From: Spirillospora albida
GTDB lineage: Bacteria > Actinomycetota > Actinomycetes > Streptosporangiales > Streptosporangiaceae
Direction of reading: 5' to 3'
NCBI RefSeq assembly: GCF_000718255.1
Contig: NZ_JOFJ01000004.1
Location: 186,001-250,000 of the forward strand
DNA length: 64,000 nt
Position numbers and translations under genes: made by a program. The first letter of the stretch is position 1. Every line of letters begins with the position of its first letter. The notes under the pieces were generated by a model. That model was given only the letters and a program-made list of their open reading frames with translations, was not told the origin of the DNA and searched no databases. This document shows, piece by piece, positions 1 through 8,642 of this stretch.

Positions 1-469
1 CCGGGTCGGCGCGCTCACCGCCGGCGGTGTCCAGGCACGCCACCCGGCCGGCGAGACCGCGGTTCACCAGCCACTTGTCCAGCGCCTCGCGATGCGCGGT
101 GTCCGTCAGGATCCAGGTGATGTCGGCGTCGGCGATGATGCGGCCCGTCCGCTCGAACCGTCCGGCGTCGAGGTCGGGAAGCGGCGCGGGGACCGCGACC
201 ACGCGCGCGTACAGGCAGCCGAGGAACGCCGCAAGGAAGTCGAGACCCTCCGGGTAGAGGAGCAGGACGGCCCGGTCCCGCAGGCCGCGCGCCTCGAGGC
301 GCACGGCGATCTCACGGGCCCGGCGGTCGAGCTCCGCGAAGCCCAGGGCGTCGTGGCGGTAGGCCCGCCCCGGCCCGCCCTCCTCGCTGACGAACGTGAA
401 GTGCCGCCGGTCTCCATGCGTGCGCACGTGCTCCCGCACCACCGTCAGGAAATCGCTCTCGGGACGCAT
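1..469 (-). CDS. Fatty acyl-AMP ligase (FAAL, FadD32-like), 3' part beyond the left edge
   Basis: Only the first 156 codons are in the window, from the ATG at 469; the frame stays open to base 1. The N-terminus carries the start of an adenylate-forming domain, and the stretch LLLYPEGLDFLAAFLGCLYA (about residues 69-88), followed by RVVAVPAPLPDLD, is characteristic of FAALs rather than acyl-CoA ligases. Known FAALs activate a fatty acid as acyl-AMP and pass it to the phosphopantetheine arm of an acyl carrier protein. The start lies 6 bases after the stop of the acyl-CoA dehydrogenase gene, which implies one transcript and coupled translation. An ACP gene heads the same operon and is the natural acceptor. 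The FAAL insertion motif and C-terminal domain are not visible, so a CoA ligase is not fully excluded. Confidence 0.8.
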   Translation of the reverse strand, partial: MRPESDFLTVVREHVRTHGDRRHFTFVSEEGGPGRAYRHDALGFAELDRRAREIAVRLEARGLRDRAVLLLYPEGLDFLAAFLGCLYARVVAVPAPLPDLDAGRFERTGRIIADADITWILTDTAHREALDKWLVNRGLAGRVACLDTAGGERADP

Positions 470-475
470 CGGACG

Positions 476-2251
476 TCACTCCTCCGAAGGCCGGACCGGC
501 CGGTCGTCCTCGGCCAGCGACAGCAGGGAGAACCAGCGCCGCTCGTCGAAGGTGCGGAACATCGCCTCCTCCAAGGAGGGCAGGAACTCCTCGGAGAGCA
601 CGGTGTCGGGCTGGGTGCGCTGCAACAGCCTCTGCAGGCACAGGACGAGCCACGCCCCGTCCGCGAACGGGCCGCCGAAGTCGCGCCGGTTGTGCAGCCA
701 CGTGCGCATGCACGAGACCATCGCGTGGATCTCGCAGTACCGCCGGGCCCGCGCGAGCGCGGCCACCGACGAGGTGTCGCCCTCCGCGGCCCGGATCCCC
801 GCCACCAGCTTGGCGCGCAGGCCGGCGATCCCGCCGATCAGCTCCTTCAGCTCGGCCGCGACACCCGGCGCCGCGTGCGTGCTCGCGGCGGTGAGCACCT
901 CCTCGGCCGTCGCCTCGAAACGGCGGCCGATCTCGTCGAGGCCCTCATTGGTGAGCTGGAGGATCCGGCCGTCGGGCTCCCAGGTGGGGGGTGTCCTCGT
1001 CCACCGGAACAGGTCGTCGAGCAGTTCCTCCGCCTGATCGTCCTCGGCCTCCTCGCCGTCGGACGAGCCGATCAGGAAGGGGAGCTGGCCGGCGACGTTC
1101 GCCAGATTCACATGCGTGGTGCCCTCGAAGATGCTCGCGATCGCGTGGTCGCGCTGGAGCTTCTGGAACACGCCGTGCGCGACGCCCTCCCGCAGGTACC
1201 CGCGGGCGGCCAGGACCGTTCCGATGTTCGCGACGACCTCCTCCCCCATGACGGGGACGAAGTACTTCACGATCGACGACCACAGGCTGAGCCGCCCCGG
1301 CGCGACCGTCAGCGCCCGCGTCACCGGGATCGCGACGCACTCCGCGATCAGCAGATCCAGATGCGCCTTGACGAGATGATCACGGATCACCGGGATGTGG
1401 TAGATGTCCGTGCCGTACAGGGTGCGGTGCCGGGAGTACTCCATCCCGATCCGCACGACCGCGTCGATCGTGCCGACCGACAGCGCCGCGATCGCCGTCC
1501 GCGTGATCTGCAGCGTCTTCAGGGTCTGGACGAGCCCGGACCCGCGCCGCCCGATCACGCAGTCCGCCGGGACCCGCGCGTCCATGAACATGACCCCGCT
1601 CAGGTCGTGGCCGCGCAGCCCGACCGTCCGCACCGGCGGAAGCACCGACCAGCAGTCGGGCGCCAGTTCCCGCTTGTCGACCAGCAGCAGGGAGAAGTCG
1701 CGCGAGCCCGTCTTGGCGTAGGTGGTGACGAACCGTCCCCGCGTGGCGTTCCCGACCGGCCACTTCGTCCCGTTCAGCAGGAGGTCGTCCCCCTCCTGGT
1801 CCGCCTGCGACTCGGACGCCATGACGTCGCTGCCGTGATCGGCCTCCGACACCCCGAAGCAGGCCAGGTCGCCTCTCAGCAGCCCGTCCGCCACGGTCGC
1901 GCGCTGGCGCTCGCTCCCCCAGAGCCACACCGGGTTCACCGCCAGCAGGCCCGACCCGTACATCACGGCGACCGTGACGCTGCGGCGCGAGATGCCGCGG
2001 GTGACGAAGAACAGCTCCTCCAGCGTGGTGAGCCGCCCGCCGAGGCGGCTCGGCACCAGGTAGGCGGGAAACCCCCACGCCCGGACGGCGTCGACCGCGC
2101 CGGCCGGGATCTCGTCGCGCTCCTCGGCCTCGACGATCGCCTTGTAGGAGAACGGCCCGGCCTCGTCGTCCATCGGGTCGCCGAGGTAGGCGTCAAGGTC
2201 GGCGGCGATCCGATGCGCCGGCGACAGCTCTGCGGGAACCTGTCTTTCCAT
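476..2251 (-). CDS. Acyl-CoA (acyl-ACP) dehydrogenase
   Basis: 591-residue flavoprotein of the acyl-CoA dehydrogenase family. Recognisable parts are the FAD/substrate-binding stretch FGVSEADHGSD, the beta-domain motif around LLNGTKWPVGNA, and IFEGTTHVNL, whose Glu fits the catalytic base. About 200 helical residues follow the core, so it is longer than the usual ~390-residue enzymes. The ATG at 2251 (MERQVPAEL) was chosen because conserved sequence begins there; upstream in-frame sequence looks non-coding. It lies between a SnoaL-like gene and the FAAL gene. With FAAL and ACP alongside, a likely job is alpha,beta-desaturation of an ACP-bound acyl chain, as in some lipopeptide starter pathways. 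Ordinary acyl-CoA beta-oxidation is the alternative. Confidence 0.85.
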   Translation of the reverse strand: MERQVPAELSPAHRIAADLDAYLGDPMDDEAGPFSYKAIVEAEERDEIPAGAVDAVRAWGFPAYLVPSRLGGRLTTLEELFFVTRGISRRSVTVAVMYGSGLLAVNPVWLWGSERQRATVADGLLRGDLACFGVSEADHGSDVMASESQADQEGDDLLLNGTKWPVGNATRGRFVTTYAKTGSRDFSLLLVDKRELAPDCWSVLPPVRTVGLRGHDLSGVMFMDARVPADCVIGRRGSGLVQTLKTLQITRTAIAALSVGTIDAVVRIGMEYSRHRTLYGTDIYHIPVIRDHLVKAHLDLLIAECVAIPVTRALTVAPGRLSLWSSIVKYFVPVMGEEVVANIGTVLAARGYLREGVAHGVFQKLQRDHAIASIFEGTTHVNLANVAGQLPFLIGSSDGEEAEDDQAEELLDDLFRWTRTPPTWEPDGRILQLTNEGLDEIGRRFEATAEEVLTAASTHAAPGVAAELKELIGGIAGLRAKLVAGIRAAEGDTSSVAALARARRYCEIHAMVSCMRTWLHNRRDFGGPFADGAWLVLCLQRLLQRTQPDTVLSEEFLPSLEEAMFRTFDERRWFSLLSLAEDDRPVRPSEE

Positions 2252-2303
2252 CTTTCCGACTCCATGTCGCGGGGCAAGGTCGCGGGGTGGGGTGTAGCGG
2301 ACG

Positions 2304-2726
2304 TCAGACGTGGGCGGTCGGACCCTCATCGATCCGCTTGCCCACCACCCGCGCGAGGGTCATCGCGGCGGGCAGCGGGCGGACCATCACGGTCAGGCCG
2401 GTGACGAGGCCCGTGTCACCGAACCTGACGAGGTCGAGTCCCTGTACGGCCTTGCCCGCCACCCGGGCGCGGAAGATCAGCGCCTGGGCGGGCGGGCCGT
2501 CCGCGTGGCCATAGCGGACGGTGCCGACCAGTTCGTCGGTGTAGTGGAACTCCTCCAGCACTTCCAGGAGAACGCGGAGCAGTGCGGCGACCGGCTCGCG
2601 GCCCAGGTAGGGCTTCGGCATCACCGGGCTGTCGAACACGATCTCCGGGGCGAGCGCCTCGGTGATCGCGGCGAGGTCCTTCGCCTCCACGGCGTTCCGG
2701 AACGTTCCGGGCACGGTCGTCCGCAC
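2304..2726 (-). CDS. SnoaL/NTF2-like protein
   Basis: 140-residue protein starting at a GTG at 2726, preceded by GGGGAG at good spacing. The pattern TFRNAVEAKDLAAITEALAPEIVFDSP, followed by a G-R-x-P-V-A-A-L-L segment, is typical of small cone-shaped SnoaL/NTF2-like folds (polyketide cyclases, ketosteroid isomerases, limonene epoxide hydrolases). No signal peptide is seen. The family is too varied to name a substrate. Within this operon it could bind or isomerise a hydrophobic product, but that is inference only. It lies 52 bases upstream of the dehydrogenase and 38 bases downstream of the first SGNH hydrolase. Confidence 0.7.
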   Translation of the reverse strand: MRTTVPGTFRNAVEAKDLAAITEALAPEIVFDSPVMPKPYLGREPVAALLRVLLEVLEEFHYTDELVGTVRYGHADGPPAQALIFRARVAGKAVQGLDLVRFGDTGLVTGLTVMVRPLPAAMTLARVVGKRIDEGPTAHV

Positions 2727-2764
2727 TGTTCTCCCCTCTCCCTCTGTTTCTGCGTCCGGGCGCC

Positions 2765-3535
2765 TCACCGCGCCGCGGGCCGGTACTCCATCCGCGGGGG
2801 GACGGCCTCGGCGAGGTCTTTCGCCCAGGCCCGGTAGCCGTCCGCCGACGGATGGAACCCGTCGGCGGCGAACAGCCGGCGGTCGCGCGCCATCTCCTCG
2901 TCCATCGGCACGTGGACCGCCCCGTTGGCGCGGGCCACCTCGCGCGTGATCCGGTCCATCGTCCGCGCTCGGGCGCCGAGCACGGACCGCAGCGGCTGCG
3001 GGATCGCGGGGAACCGGTGCACGGGCGGCATCCCCGCGATGACCACCATCGCGCGGGGGTACCGCAGGTGCAGCGTGGCGATGAGGTGCGTGACGTCGTC
3101 CGCCCACTGCGGGAGGCGGCGCATCCTCGTCAGGTCGTTGATCCCCACCGTCGCCACGACCAGGTCGGGGAACGGCGGGTCGAGCGCCGGAACGATCTTC
3201 CTGGCGACCCGCCGGGCGGACGCGCCGCTCTCTCCTCCGACCGCCCAGCCCACGCACCGGTGGAGGCGCTCCGCCAGCTCTTCGGCGATGTATCCCGGCA
3301 GCGCCTCCGCGTGCTCGGCCGCGCCCACGCCGACGGCCGTCGACTCACCGATGACGACGACCGTGAACTCCGGGTCCGTACCTCCGGTGACGCCCTGCTC
3401 GTCCCCGCTCGCGGGTTCGAGCCGGGGGGTGTCGCGCGCCATGCGCCGGGCCTGGACGAGCAGGATCGGCGCCAGCAGGAATAGCATCAGCCAGTGCGAA
3501 ACACGGGTGACTTGGGCGAATAATGGTCTCTTCAT
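2765..3535 (-). CDS. SGNH/GDSL hydrolase with N-terminal membrane anchor
   Basis: 256 residues. Residues about 14-28 form one hydrophobic helix, so the enzyme is probably anchored or exported. The SGNH blocks are present: IGESTAVG with Ser65 as nucleophile (GES replaces the usual GDS), GIND with Asn133, and DGFHPS with Asp225 and His228. The family hydrolyses or transfers acyl esters and is often used on lipids, sugars or secondary metabolites. It is the second of two SGNH genes in this operon; the two are not close copies (this one is longer and has the anchor). The substrate is unknown. Confidence 0.85.
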   Translation of the reverse strand: MKRPLFAQVTRVSHWLMLFLLAPILLVQARRMARDTPRLEPASGDEQGVTGGTDPEFTVVVIGESTAVGVGAAEHAEALPGYIAEELAERLHRCVGWAVGGESGASARRVARKIVPALDPPFPDLVVATVGINDLTRMRRLPQWADDVTHLIATLHLRYPRAMVVIAGMPPVHRFPAIPQPLRSVLGARARTMDRITREVARANGAVHVPMDEEMARDRRLFAADGFHPSADGYRAWAKDLAEAVPPRMEYRPAAR

Positions 3536-3571
3536 TCGCTTACCCCAGACGTTGACACGTCCCCCGAGGCT

Positions 3572-4180
3572 TCAGATCGCCTGCTCCCTCGGCAGGCTTC
3601 TGGCAAGGTGCGCTATCACCTCCGCCACATAGGCGTGGCCGGCCGAGTTGAGATGGATTCCGTCCGAACTCCACATCGACGGGTCTCCGACTCTCGCAAC
3701 CGATTCACGAGTGGGGAACGGCATGCCGTAATTTTGCGACGCCGCGCCGAGTTCCGCGTTGAAGTCCTGGATTCTCTGCAGCACCCGCTTCTTTCGGAAC
3801 TGGGAGATCGGAGACCGTTCCAACAGCGGTGGACGCGGCACCGGGACGGCGAGCGCCACCGCGCCCGATCCGCGCGCCCAGCCGAACAGCTCGGACAGCC
3901 GCGCGGCCGCCGCCTCCCGTTCGAAACCGTTCAGGGCGTCGTTCATGCCGCAGCCGAGAATGACGACCGCCGGACTCAGGTCACGGGCCTTGGGCAGCTG
4001 ATCGCGGACCACGTCCTCGATCGTCGCCCCGGGCTCGGACAGGTTGACGACGTCCCGCCGCGGGATGCCGAGGTGGTCGGCGAGCCGGCCCGCCCAGCCC
4101 AGCCAGCCTCCGGCCGGGTCGGGATCGTCCTGCCCCTCGGCCACGCTGTCGCCGAGCACCACCATGGAGCGGGCGCCCAT
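3572..4180 (-). CDS. SGNH/GDSL hydrolase, soluble
   Basis: About 202 residues from the ATG at 4180; a GTG at 4183 is an equally possible start. Catalytic blocks are clear: VVLGDSVAEG (Ser12), GCGMND (Asn80), and DGIHLN (Asp173, His176). No signal peptide or membrane segment is evident, unlike its downstream neighbour. The start overlaps the ACP stop in a TGATG arrangement, which points to translational coupling with the ACP. Such a pairing suggests action on the acyl-ACP or its product, for example chain release or transfer. That role is inferred from context, not from sequence. Confidence 0.85.
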   Translation of the reverse strand: MGARSMVVLGDSVAEGQDDPDPAGGWLGWAGRLADHLGIPRRDVVNLSEPGATIEDVVRDQLPKARDLSPAVVILGCGMNDALNGFEREAAAARLSELFGWARGSGAVALAVPVPRPPLLERSPISQFRKKRVLQRIQDFNAELGAASQNYGMPFPTRESVARVGDPSMWSSDGIHLNSAGHAYVAEVIAHLARSLPREQAI

Positions 4181-4437
4181 CACCCGGTGAGTTCGAGCAG
4201 GTAGTCGGTCAGCGCGGTCACGGTCTCGCGCTTGCGCGCCTCGGCGACGTCGACCTCGACCTGGAGGTGGTCCTCGATGTCGCTGATGATGCTGATCGCG
4301 TAGACCGAGTCGATGCCGTAGCGGGCGAGTTCGACGGTCGGGTCGATGTTCTCGGGCGGACGGTCGAGATAGAAGGCGATCCGGTCAACAAGCCACGCCT
4401 GCAACTCGTCGTGGGAAATTGTCACCGATCCGTTCAC
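4180..4437 (-). CDS. Acyl carrier protein
   Basis: 85-residue stand-alone carrier protein. The phosphopantetheine attachment site is visible as RYGIDSVYAISI, with Ser44 as the modified residue, within a typical four-helix ACP pattern (LxxWLVDRIAFYL ... VELARYG ... EARKRETVTALTDYLLE). The GTG at 4437 is preferred because AAAGGAGG lies 6 bases upstream; an in-frame ATG at 4485 would add 16 charged residues without a ribosome site. It is the first gene of the minus-strand operon ending in FAAL, so it probably receives the acyl chain from that ligase. Confidence 0.88.
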   Translation of the reverse strand: MNGSVTISHDELQAWLVDRIAFYLDRPPENIDPTVELARYGIDSVYAISIISDIEDHLQVEVDVAEARKRETVTALTDYLLELTG

Positions 4438-5465
4438 CGCAGTCCTCCTTTTGTCAGGGGTCTTGTTCGAGTCTGCGATATTCATCGGTTGACGACCGTC
4501 CCGCAACATACCGGCAAATGGTCGATGCGCACCAGGGGTCGTTCCGACCGATTGAACCCGGGATGTCACCGTTCCGTACATCAAGTCAGCGACGCCGTAA
4601 TGCGGACAACGGGATATCGTCCGCACCGGCCGCCGTAAGGGACCCAGCACCCCGTGATCAATAACCGGAACCCCTGCCGCCACATTGATCTTTTTCTCTC
4701 TCCGGCACCGCCCGGGCAACGCGACCTGCACCATTTCCACCATGCCCCCCGAAGGGCACCGCCCCACCCCTCTCACCCCACTCCCCGAACGAGGACGCCC
4801 CCGGGGTATTTGGGACAATCCGCAGTCGCCTCCACGTCCGACACCGTCGGACACGCTCCGTCCGCAAGAGCCTTATACATCTGTCCTCTCGGCTATAGCC
4901 ACGACCCCCGCCCCGCCCGGCACCCGGCAGCGACCTCGCGGCGCACCGGGGCCGATGACGACGGGAGGGCAGAGCACCACTTGCCGGTGCGGTGCCGGCG
5001 CCTGCGCTCCGGCACAGTGGGCTCCCTGCCCCGTCCGCCGCTTGACCGTCCGGGTCAGGGGCGGGCTCGCGGCAGGTGATTCGGGCGGGAGCGACGACGA
5101 TCAAGGCTGCGGCGGCCGCCGACTCGGCCGCGGACGCCCTGCCGCGCCGATCATCGTCGGACGCGGGGTCCCTTCATGACCGCCGCAACGATCTGATCGC
5201 CGTCGATCGTGCGATCTCCGGTCTCAATACGGGCGCTACATGGGCGGCTCGCTCCCGAATTGGACCAGCCTGCCCGATGCTTCGCAATTCGCGGCGGCAC
5301 CCCCGGGACCGTGATGGTCCCGGGGGTGGGTTCTCCGGAATGGCCATGTGCGACCGGGATCATTCAGCGGGGTTTGTGGATATCCCGATCTGCGCTAGCT
5401 CCAGAGTTCGGCGAGGGAGGCGGAGGCCGCCACCGCCTCCCTCTTCCGGGTCATGGATACCGCGG
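4438..5465. other. Long intergenic region
   Basis: About 1 kb with no convincing gene on either strand: the open frames present have poor coding character and no recognisable domain. It must hold the promoter of the minus-strand ACP operon, but no canonical -35/-10 pair could be assigned with confidence. The stretch at 4480-4660 is noticeably less GC-rich than surrounding genes. A perfect hairpin lies at 5298-5328. Confidence 0.5.
5298..5328 (-). terminator. Hairpin, likely terminator of the lamin-tail gene
   Basis: Perfect 13-bp stem (CACCCCCGGGACC and its complement) with a 5-base loop, GTGAT. It lies about 140 bases past the stop of the minus-strand gene at 5466-5912. There is no strong T-run, as is common for actinobacterial terminators. 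Confidence 0.5.
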
Positions 5466-5912
5466 TCAGCAGTACCGCCATGACCCTGTCGAACCCCACG
5501 AGCAGCTGTCGGCGAGCGCGCCGCTCGGGTAGCGGAGGTGGGCGGTGTCGCCCGTGTTGTTCCACACGTACTGGCTCCGGCCCCAGTAGCGGTGTGCCGA
5601 GCCGTTGGCGCCGCTGCCTGTGTGGACGATGACGGAGCGGCGGCCGCCGAGGACGTAGGAGCCGAACCGGTAGGTGAAGCCCGTCCTGTCGCGCAGGGTG
5701 TAGCCCCTGAGTTGCCGGGACTTCGTGGAGCGGTTGAACAGCTGGACCCATTCGCCGTTGAGCGACCGGTTCGAGCCGGTATCCTTGCCTGGCGAATCGT
5801 AATAGACGCGCGAGATCTGAATTGCGCTCGCGGCCTCGGCCGGTGCGGCGAACAGCGTCGCCCCGAGTGCTCCCGCGGCGATCGCCGCTCCTGCGGCATG
5901 ATGCTTTCTCAC
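5466..5912 (-). CDS. Secreted lamin-tail domain protein
   Basis: 148 residues. An N-terminal signal peptide (basic start, hydrophobic AAGAAIAAGALGATLFAAP, cleavage probably after AEA near residue 27) is followed by one lamin-tail (LTD) domain: IQISRVYYDSPG, LNGEWVQLFNRS, LRGYTLRD and TYRFGSYVLGG fit the conserved beta-strands. Bacterial LTD proteins are extracellular and often bind nucleic acid or surfaces, frequently as a module beside nucleases; here the domain stands alone. The second of two adjacent GTG codons (5915 and 5912) has the better spacing from AAAGGGG. Function in this organism is unknown. Confidence 0.8.
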   Translation of the reverse strand: MRKHHAAGAAIAAGALGATLFAAPAEAASAIQISRVYYDSPGKDTGSNRSLNGEWVQLFNRSTKSRQLRGYTLRDRTGFTYRFGSYVLGGRRSVIVHTGSGANGSAHRYWGRSQYVWNNTGDTAHLRYPSGALADSCSWGSTGSWRYC

Positions 5913-6147
5913 CACAAACCCCTTTCTCTTTCGTGAGTCACAATCGTACGGTTTTCGGCCGGTCACGTCGGTTATGAGTGGGTCATGACCTGGTCAGGGA
6001 GATTTGCCGATGGCCCTTTCCCGGATACCGACCACGATCCGCCGCACATACCCGCCGGCCTGCATGCTCCGTCGGCGTTCACCTGGGCATGAGATCCGGC
6101 ACCGGTGTCGTCCGACGCCCACCGCGGGTGATGGGAGGGGAAGTGCC

Positions 6148-7479
6148 GTGATCGAGATCGTTTCCATCGAGACGCCGACGCTCGGCGACCGGAGTTACCT
6201 CGTCGGCGACGGGGAGGTCGCGTTCGCCGTCGATCCGCAGCGCGACATCGACCGGGTCATGGAGCTGGCGGACCGGCGCGGTGAGCGCATCACGCACGTG
6301 TTCGAGACCCACGTCCATAACGACTATGTGACGGGCGGGCTCGCGCTCGCCCGCGCCGCGGGGGCGGAGTACCACGTCCACGCGCGGGACGAGGTCGCGT
6401 TCGCGCGGGTCCCCGTCGAGGACGGCGACGAGGTCGCGGTCGGGGCGATGCGCGTGCGGGCGGTCGCGACACCCGGGCACACGTTCGACCACCTCGCCTA
6501 CGTGCTGGAGGCGTCCGGGCGTCCGCCGGCGGTCTTCACCGGCGGGTCGCTGCTCTACGGCGCCACCGGACGGCCCGACCTGCTCGGGGCCGAGCACACC
6601 GACGAGCTGGCCAAGCTGCAGCACGCGTCGGCGAACCGGCTGGCGGTGGAGCTGCCCGACGAGACGGAGATCTTCCCCACGCACGGGTTCGGGAGCTTCT
6701 GCTCGTCGGCCCAGACGGAGGCGAGCTCGTCCACGCTCGGACGGGAGAAGCACAACAACCCCGTGCTGACGCTGGGCGCGCACGACTTCGTCGAGTCGCT
6801 GCTGAGCGGTCTCGGCGACCACCCCGCCTACTACGGCCGCGTGCGCACGCTGAACGAGGCGGGCCCGGACGCGCCCGACCTCTCCGCGCCGCACCGCGCG
6901 GACGTGGCGGAGGTGCGGCGGCGGATCGAGGCCGGCGAATGGGTCATCGATCTGCGGACGCGGACGGCGTTCGCGGCCGGGCACGCGCCGGGCAGCCTCA
7001 GTTTCGGCCTGGACGGGAGCCTCGCCGTCCACCTCGGCTGGCTGGTCCCGCCAGGGACTCCGGTGACGCTGCTCGGCGCGACGGAGGGCGAGGTCGCGCA
7101 GGCGCAGCGCGAACTCGTCCGGATCGGGATCGACCGGCCCGCCGCCGCCGCGACCGGAGGGCCGGAGCGGTGGACGGACGGCCCGCCGCGAACCCTGCCG
7201 GTCGGCACGTTCGCCGACCTCGCGGACGTCCGGCACGGCCGCGACGTCGTGGTCCTGGACGTCCGGCGCGACGAGGAGTGGGGCGACTCGCACCTTCCGG
7301 GCGCCGTCCACATCCCGCTGCATGAGCTGCGGGCGCGGATCGGGGAGGTTCCGGCCGGGGAGATCTGGGTGCACTGCGCGTCCGGATACCGGTCCGCCAT
7401 CGCGGCGTCGTTCCTCGCCGCCGCGGGGCGGCAGGTCGTCCTCATCGACGACCGGTACGACGCCGGGGAGAGCCGCTGA
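6148..7479 (+). CDS. MBL-fold persulfide dioxygenase fused to two rhodanese domains
   Basis: 443 residues from the GTG at 6148 (GGGAGGGG 7 bases upstream). Residues 1-240 form a metallo-beta-lactamase domain of the ETHE1/persulfide dioxygenase type, with THVHNDY at 54-60, a further His in TPGHTFDHL and an Asp in TGRPDLLG as metal ligands. Two rhodanese domains follow. The first (around VIDLRTRTAFAAGH) has no active-site Cys and should be structural. The second has CASGYRS with Cys410 as persulfide-carrying nucleophile. Known fusions oxidise glutathione or low-molecular-weight persulfides to sulfite and move sulfane sulfur. No neighbour confirms the sulfur pathway. Confidence 0.85.
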   Translation: MIEIVSIETPTLGDRSYLVGDGEVAFAVDPQRDIDRVMELADRRGERITHVFETHVHNDYVTGGLALARAAGAEYHVHARDEVAFARVPVEDGDEVAVGAMRVRAVATPGHTFDHLAYVLEASGRPPAVFTGGSLLYGATGRPDLLGAEHTDELAKLQHASANRLAVELPDETEIFPTHGFGSFCSSAQTEASSSTLGREKHNNPVLTLGAHDFVESLLSGLGDHPAYYGRVRTLNEAGPDAPDLSAPHRADVAEVRRRIEAGEWVIDLRTRTAFAAGHAPGSLSFGLDGSLAVHLGWLVPPGTPVTLLGATEGEVAQAQRELVRIGIDRPAAAATGGPERWTDGPPRTLPVGTFADLADVRHGRDVVVLDVRRDEEWGDSHLPGAVHIPLHELRARIGEVPAGEIWVHCASGYRSAIAASFLAAAGRQVVLIDDRYDAGESR

Positions 7480-7515
7480 CCGGACGAACGCGATGGACCG
7501 GCCCGCCGGCCGCTC

Positions 7516-8604
7516 TCACTCGCGGGGCGCGAGCCGGACGTCGTGGTCGGCGTCCGGTGCCGTGAACGCGAGGAGCGCCGCGGCCTCCGGTCCGATGTCT
7601 GCGGTGAGCGGCTCGAACGGCGCGACGGTCAGGACGGCCTTCGCCGCCTTCCGGTCGTGCCTCAGCTCCCAGGTCGCCTGGACGCGGCCGTCCACGAGGA
7701 GGACCGGCTTCGTCTCCGACCCGATGCAGACCGCCGCGCGCCTCTCCGGCGTCATCAGCCGGGACCGGTCCGCGTAGGCGAGCACCAGGTTGTCGAAGTC
7801 GGGGAGGAACCGGACGGGGGCGTGGGTGTCCGGATCGGGCAGCGGGCCGTCCGGGACGTCGAAGAGCTCCGCGCCGTTCTCGTCGCGGAAGACCCGCAGG
7901 GTGGGGCGGAGGCGTTCGAAGTCGGCGGCCGTGCGCCGCAGCCCCGACCAGGTCTGGAAGTCCTTGACGGACGCGGGGCCGAACGCGGCGAGGTAGCGGC
8001 GGATGAGGGCGTCCGGCGCGGGGTCCGGGTGGAGGGGAGCGCCGATCCAGTCCTCGGCGAGGGCGAGCGTGACGGCACCGAAGGTGTTCCATGTCCGGCC
8101 GGGCGGAGGGTGGACGACGGGGACCAGCGCCTGGACCGTCCAGCCGAGGGCGGTGACGTCGCGGCCGGGCCAGATCTCGGTGAGCGCCCGCGCGAGCTGG
8201 GGGCGGGTGAGGGTCTCGGTGCTCAGCAGCCGGACGGCCTCGGCGGCGAGGGCGTCCAGGTCCCAGTCCCGGGTGACCCGCCCGAAGGCGCTCTGCCGGG
8301 CGCTGAGCAGCCGCGCGTGGACGAGGGGACGGATCCACAGGTAGTCGTCGGCCGCCGTCATGTGCTGCGTTCCCCGCAGGAGCGCGGCCCGGACCACCGA
8401 CCGGTCGTGGAGCAGGCCGGTGAGGTCGTCCTGGCGGAAGGTCTCGAGGCGCGTCCAGAGGGCGTGGTAGGGGGAGTTCGGCTCCTGCGCCTGGACGGCG
8501 ACGAGGTGCCGGACGGCCTCCGGCGCCGACATGCCGGATCGGCGGAGGAGGAGCTGGCGGTCGAGGGCGGCTCGGTTCAGGGTGCGGGTGTCGAGCGTGC
8601 GCAT
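7516..8604 (-). CDS. Winged-helix DNA-binding domain protein (YcaQ/AlkX-like family)
   Basis: 362 residues, ATG at 8604 with GAGGGG just upstream. The N-terminal LNRAALDRQLLLRRSGMSAPEAVRHLVAVQAQ and the later LPDFDNLVLAYADRSR and WELRHD segments are the recurring blocks of the actinobacterial winged-helix family related to YcaQ/AlkZ. YcaQ (AlkX) in E. coli is a DNA glycosylase for interstrand crosslinks. Whether this member keeps glycosylase activity cannot be read here, and in some actinomycetes relatives protect against self-made DNA-alkylating products. It lies 38 bases after the stop of the helicase-like gene, so both may be on one transcript. Confidence 0.7.
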   Translation of the reverse strand: MRTLDTRTLNRAALDRQLLLRRSGMSAPEAVRHLVAVQAQEPNSPYHALWTRLETFRQDDLTGLLHDRSVVRAALLRGTQHMTAADDYLWIRPLVHARLLSARQSAFGRVTRDWDLDALAAEAVRLLSTETLTRPQLARALTEIWPGRDVTALGWTVQALVPVVHPPPGRTWNTFGAVTLALAEDWIGAPLHPDPAPDALIRRYLAAFGPASVKDFQTWSGLRRTAADFERLRPTLRVFRDENGAELFDVPDGPLPDPDTHAPVRFLPDFDNLVLAYADRSRLMTPERRAAVCIGSETKPVLLVDGRVQATWELRHDRKAAKAVLTVAPFEPLTADIGPEAAALLAFTAPDADHDVRLAPRE

Positions 8605-8642
8605 CGGCCCCTCAATGGAAGAACGAACTATTCCGTTCCACC

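Noticed and set aside
92..2404. Long plus-strand open frame over the FAAL and dehydrogenase genes
   Set aside because: Arg/Pro/Val-rich mirror of the minus-strand genes; no domain, typical antisense artefact at high GC.
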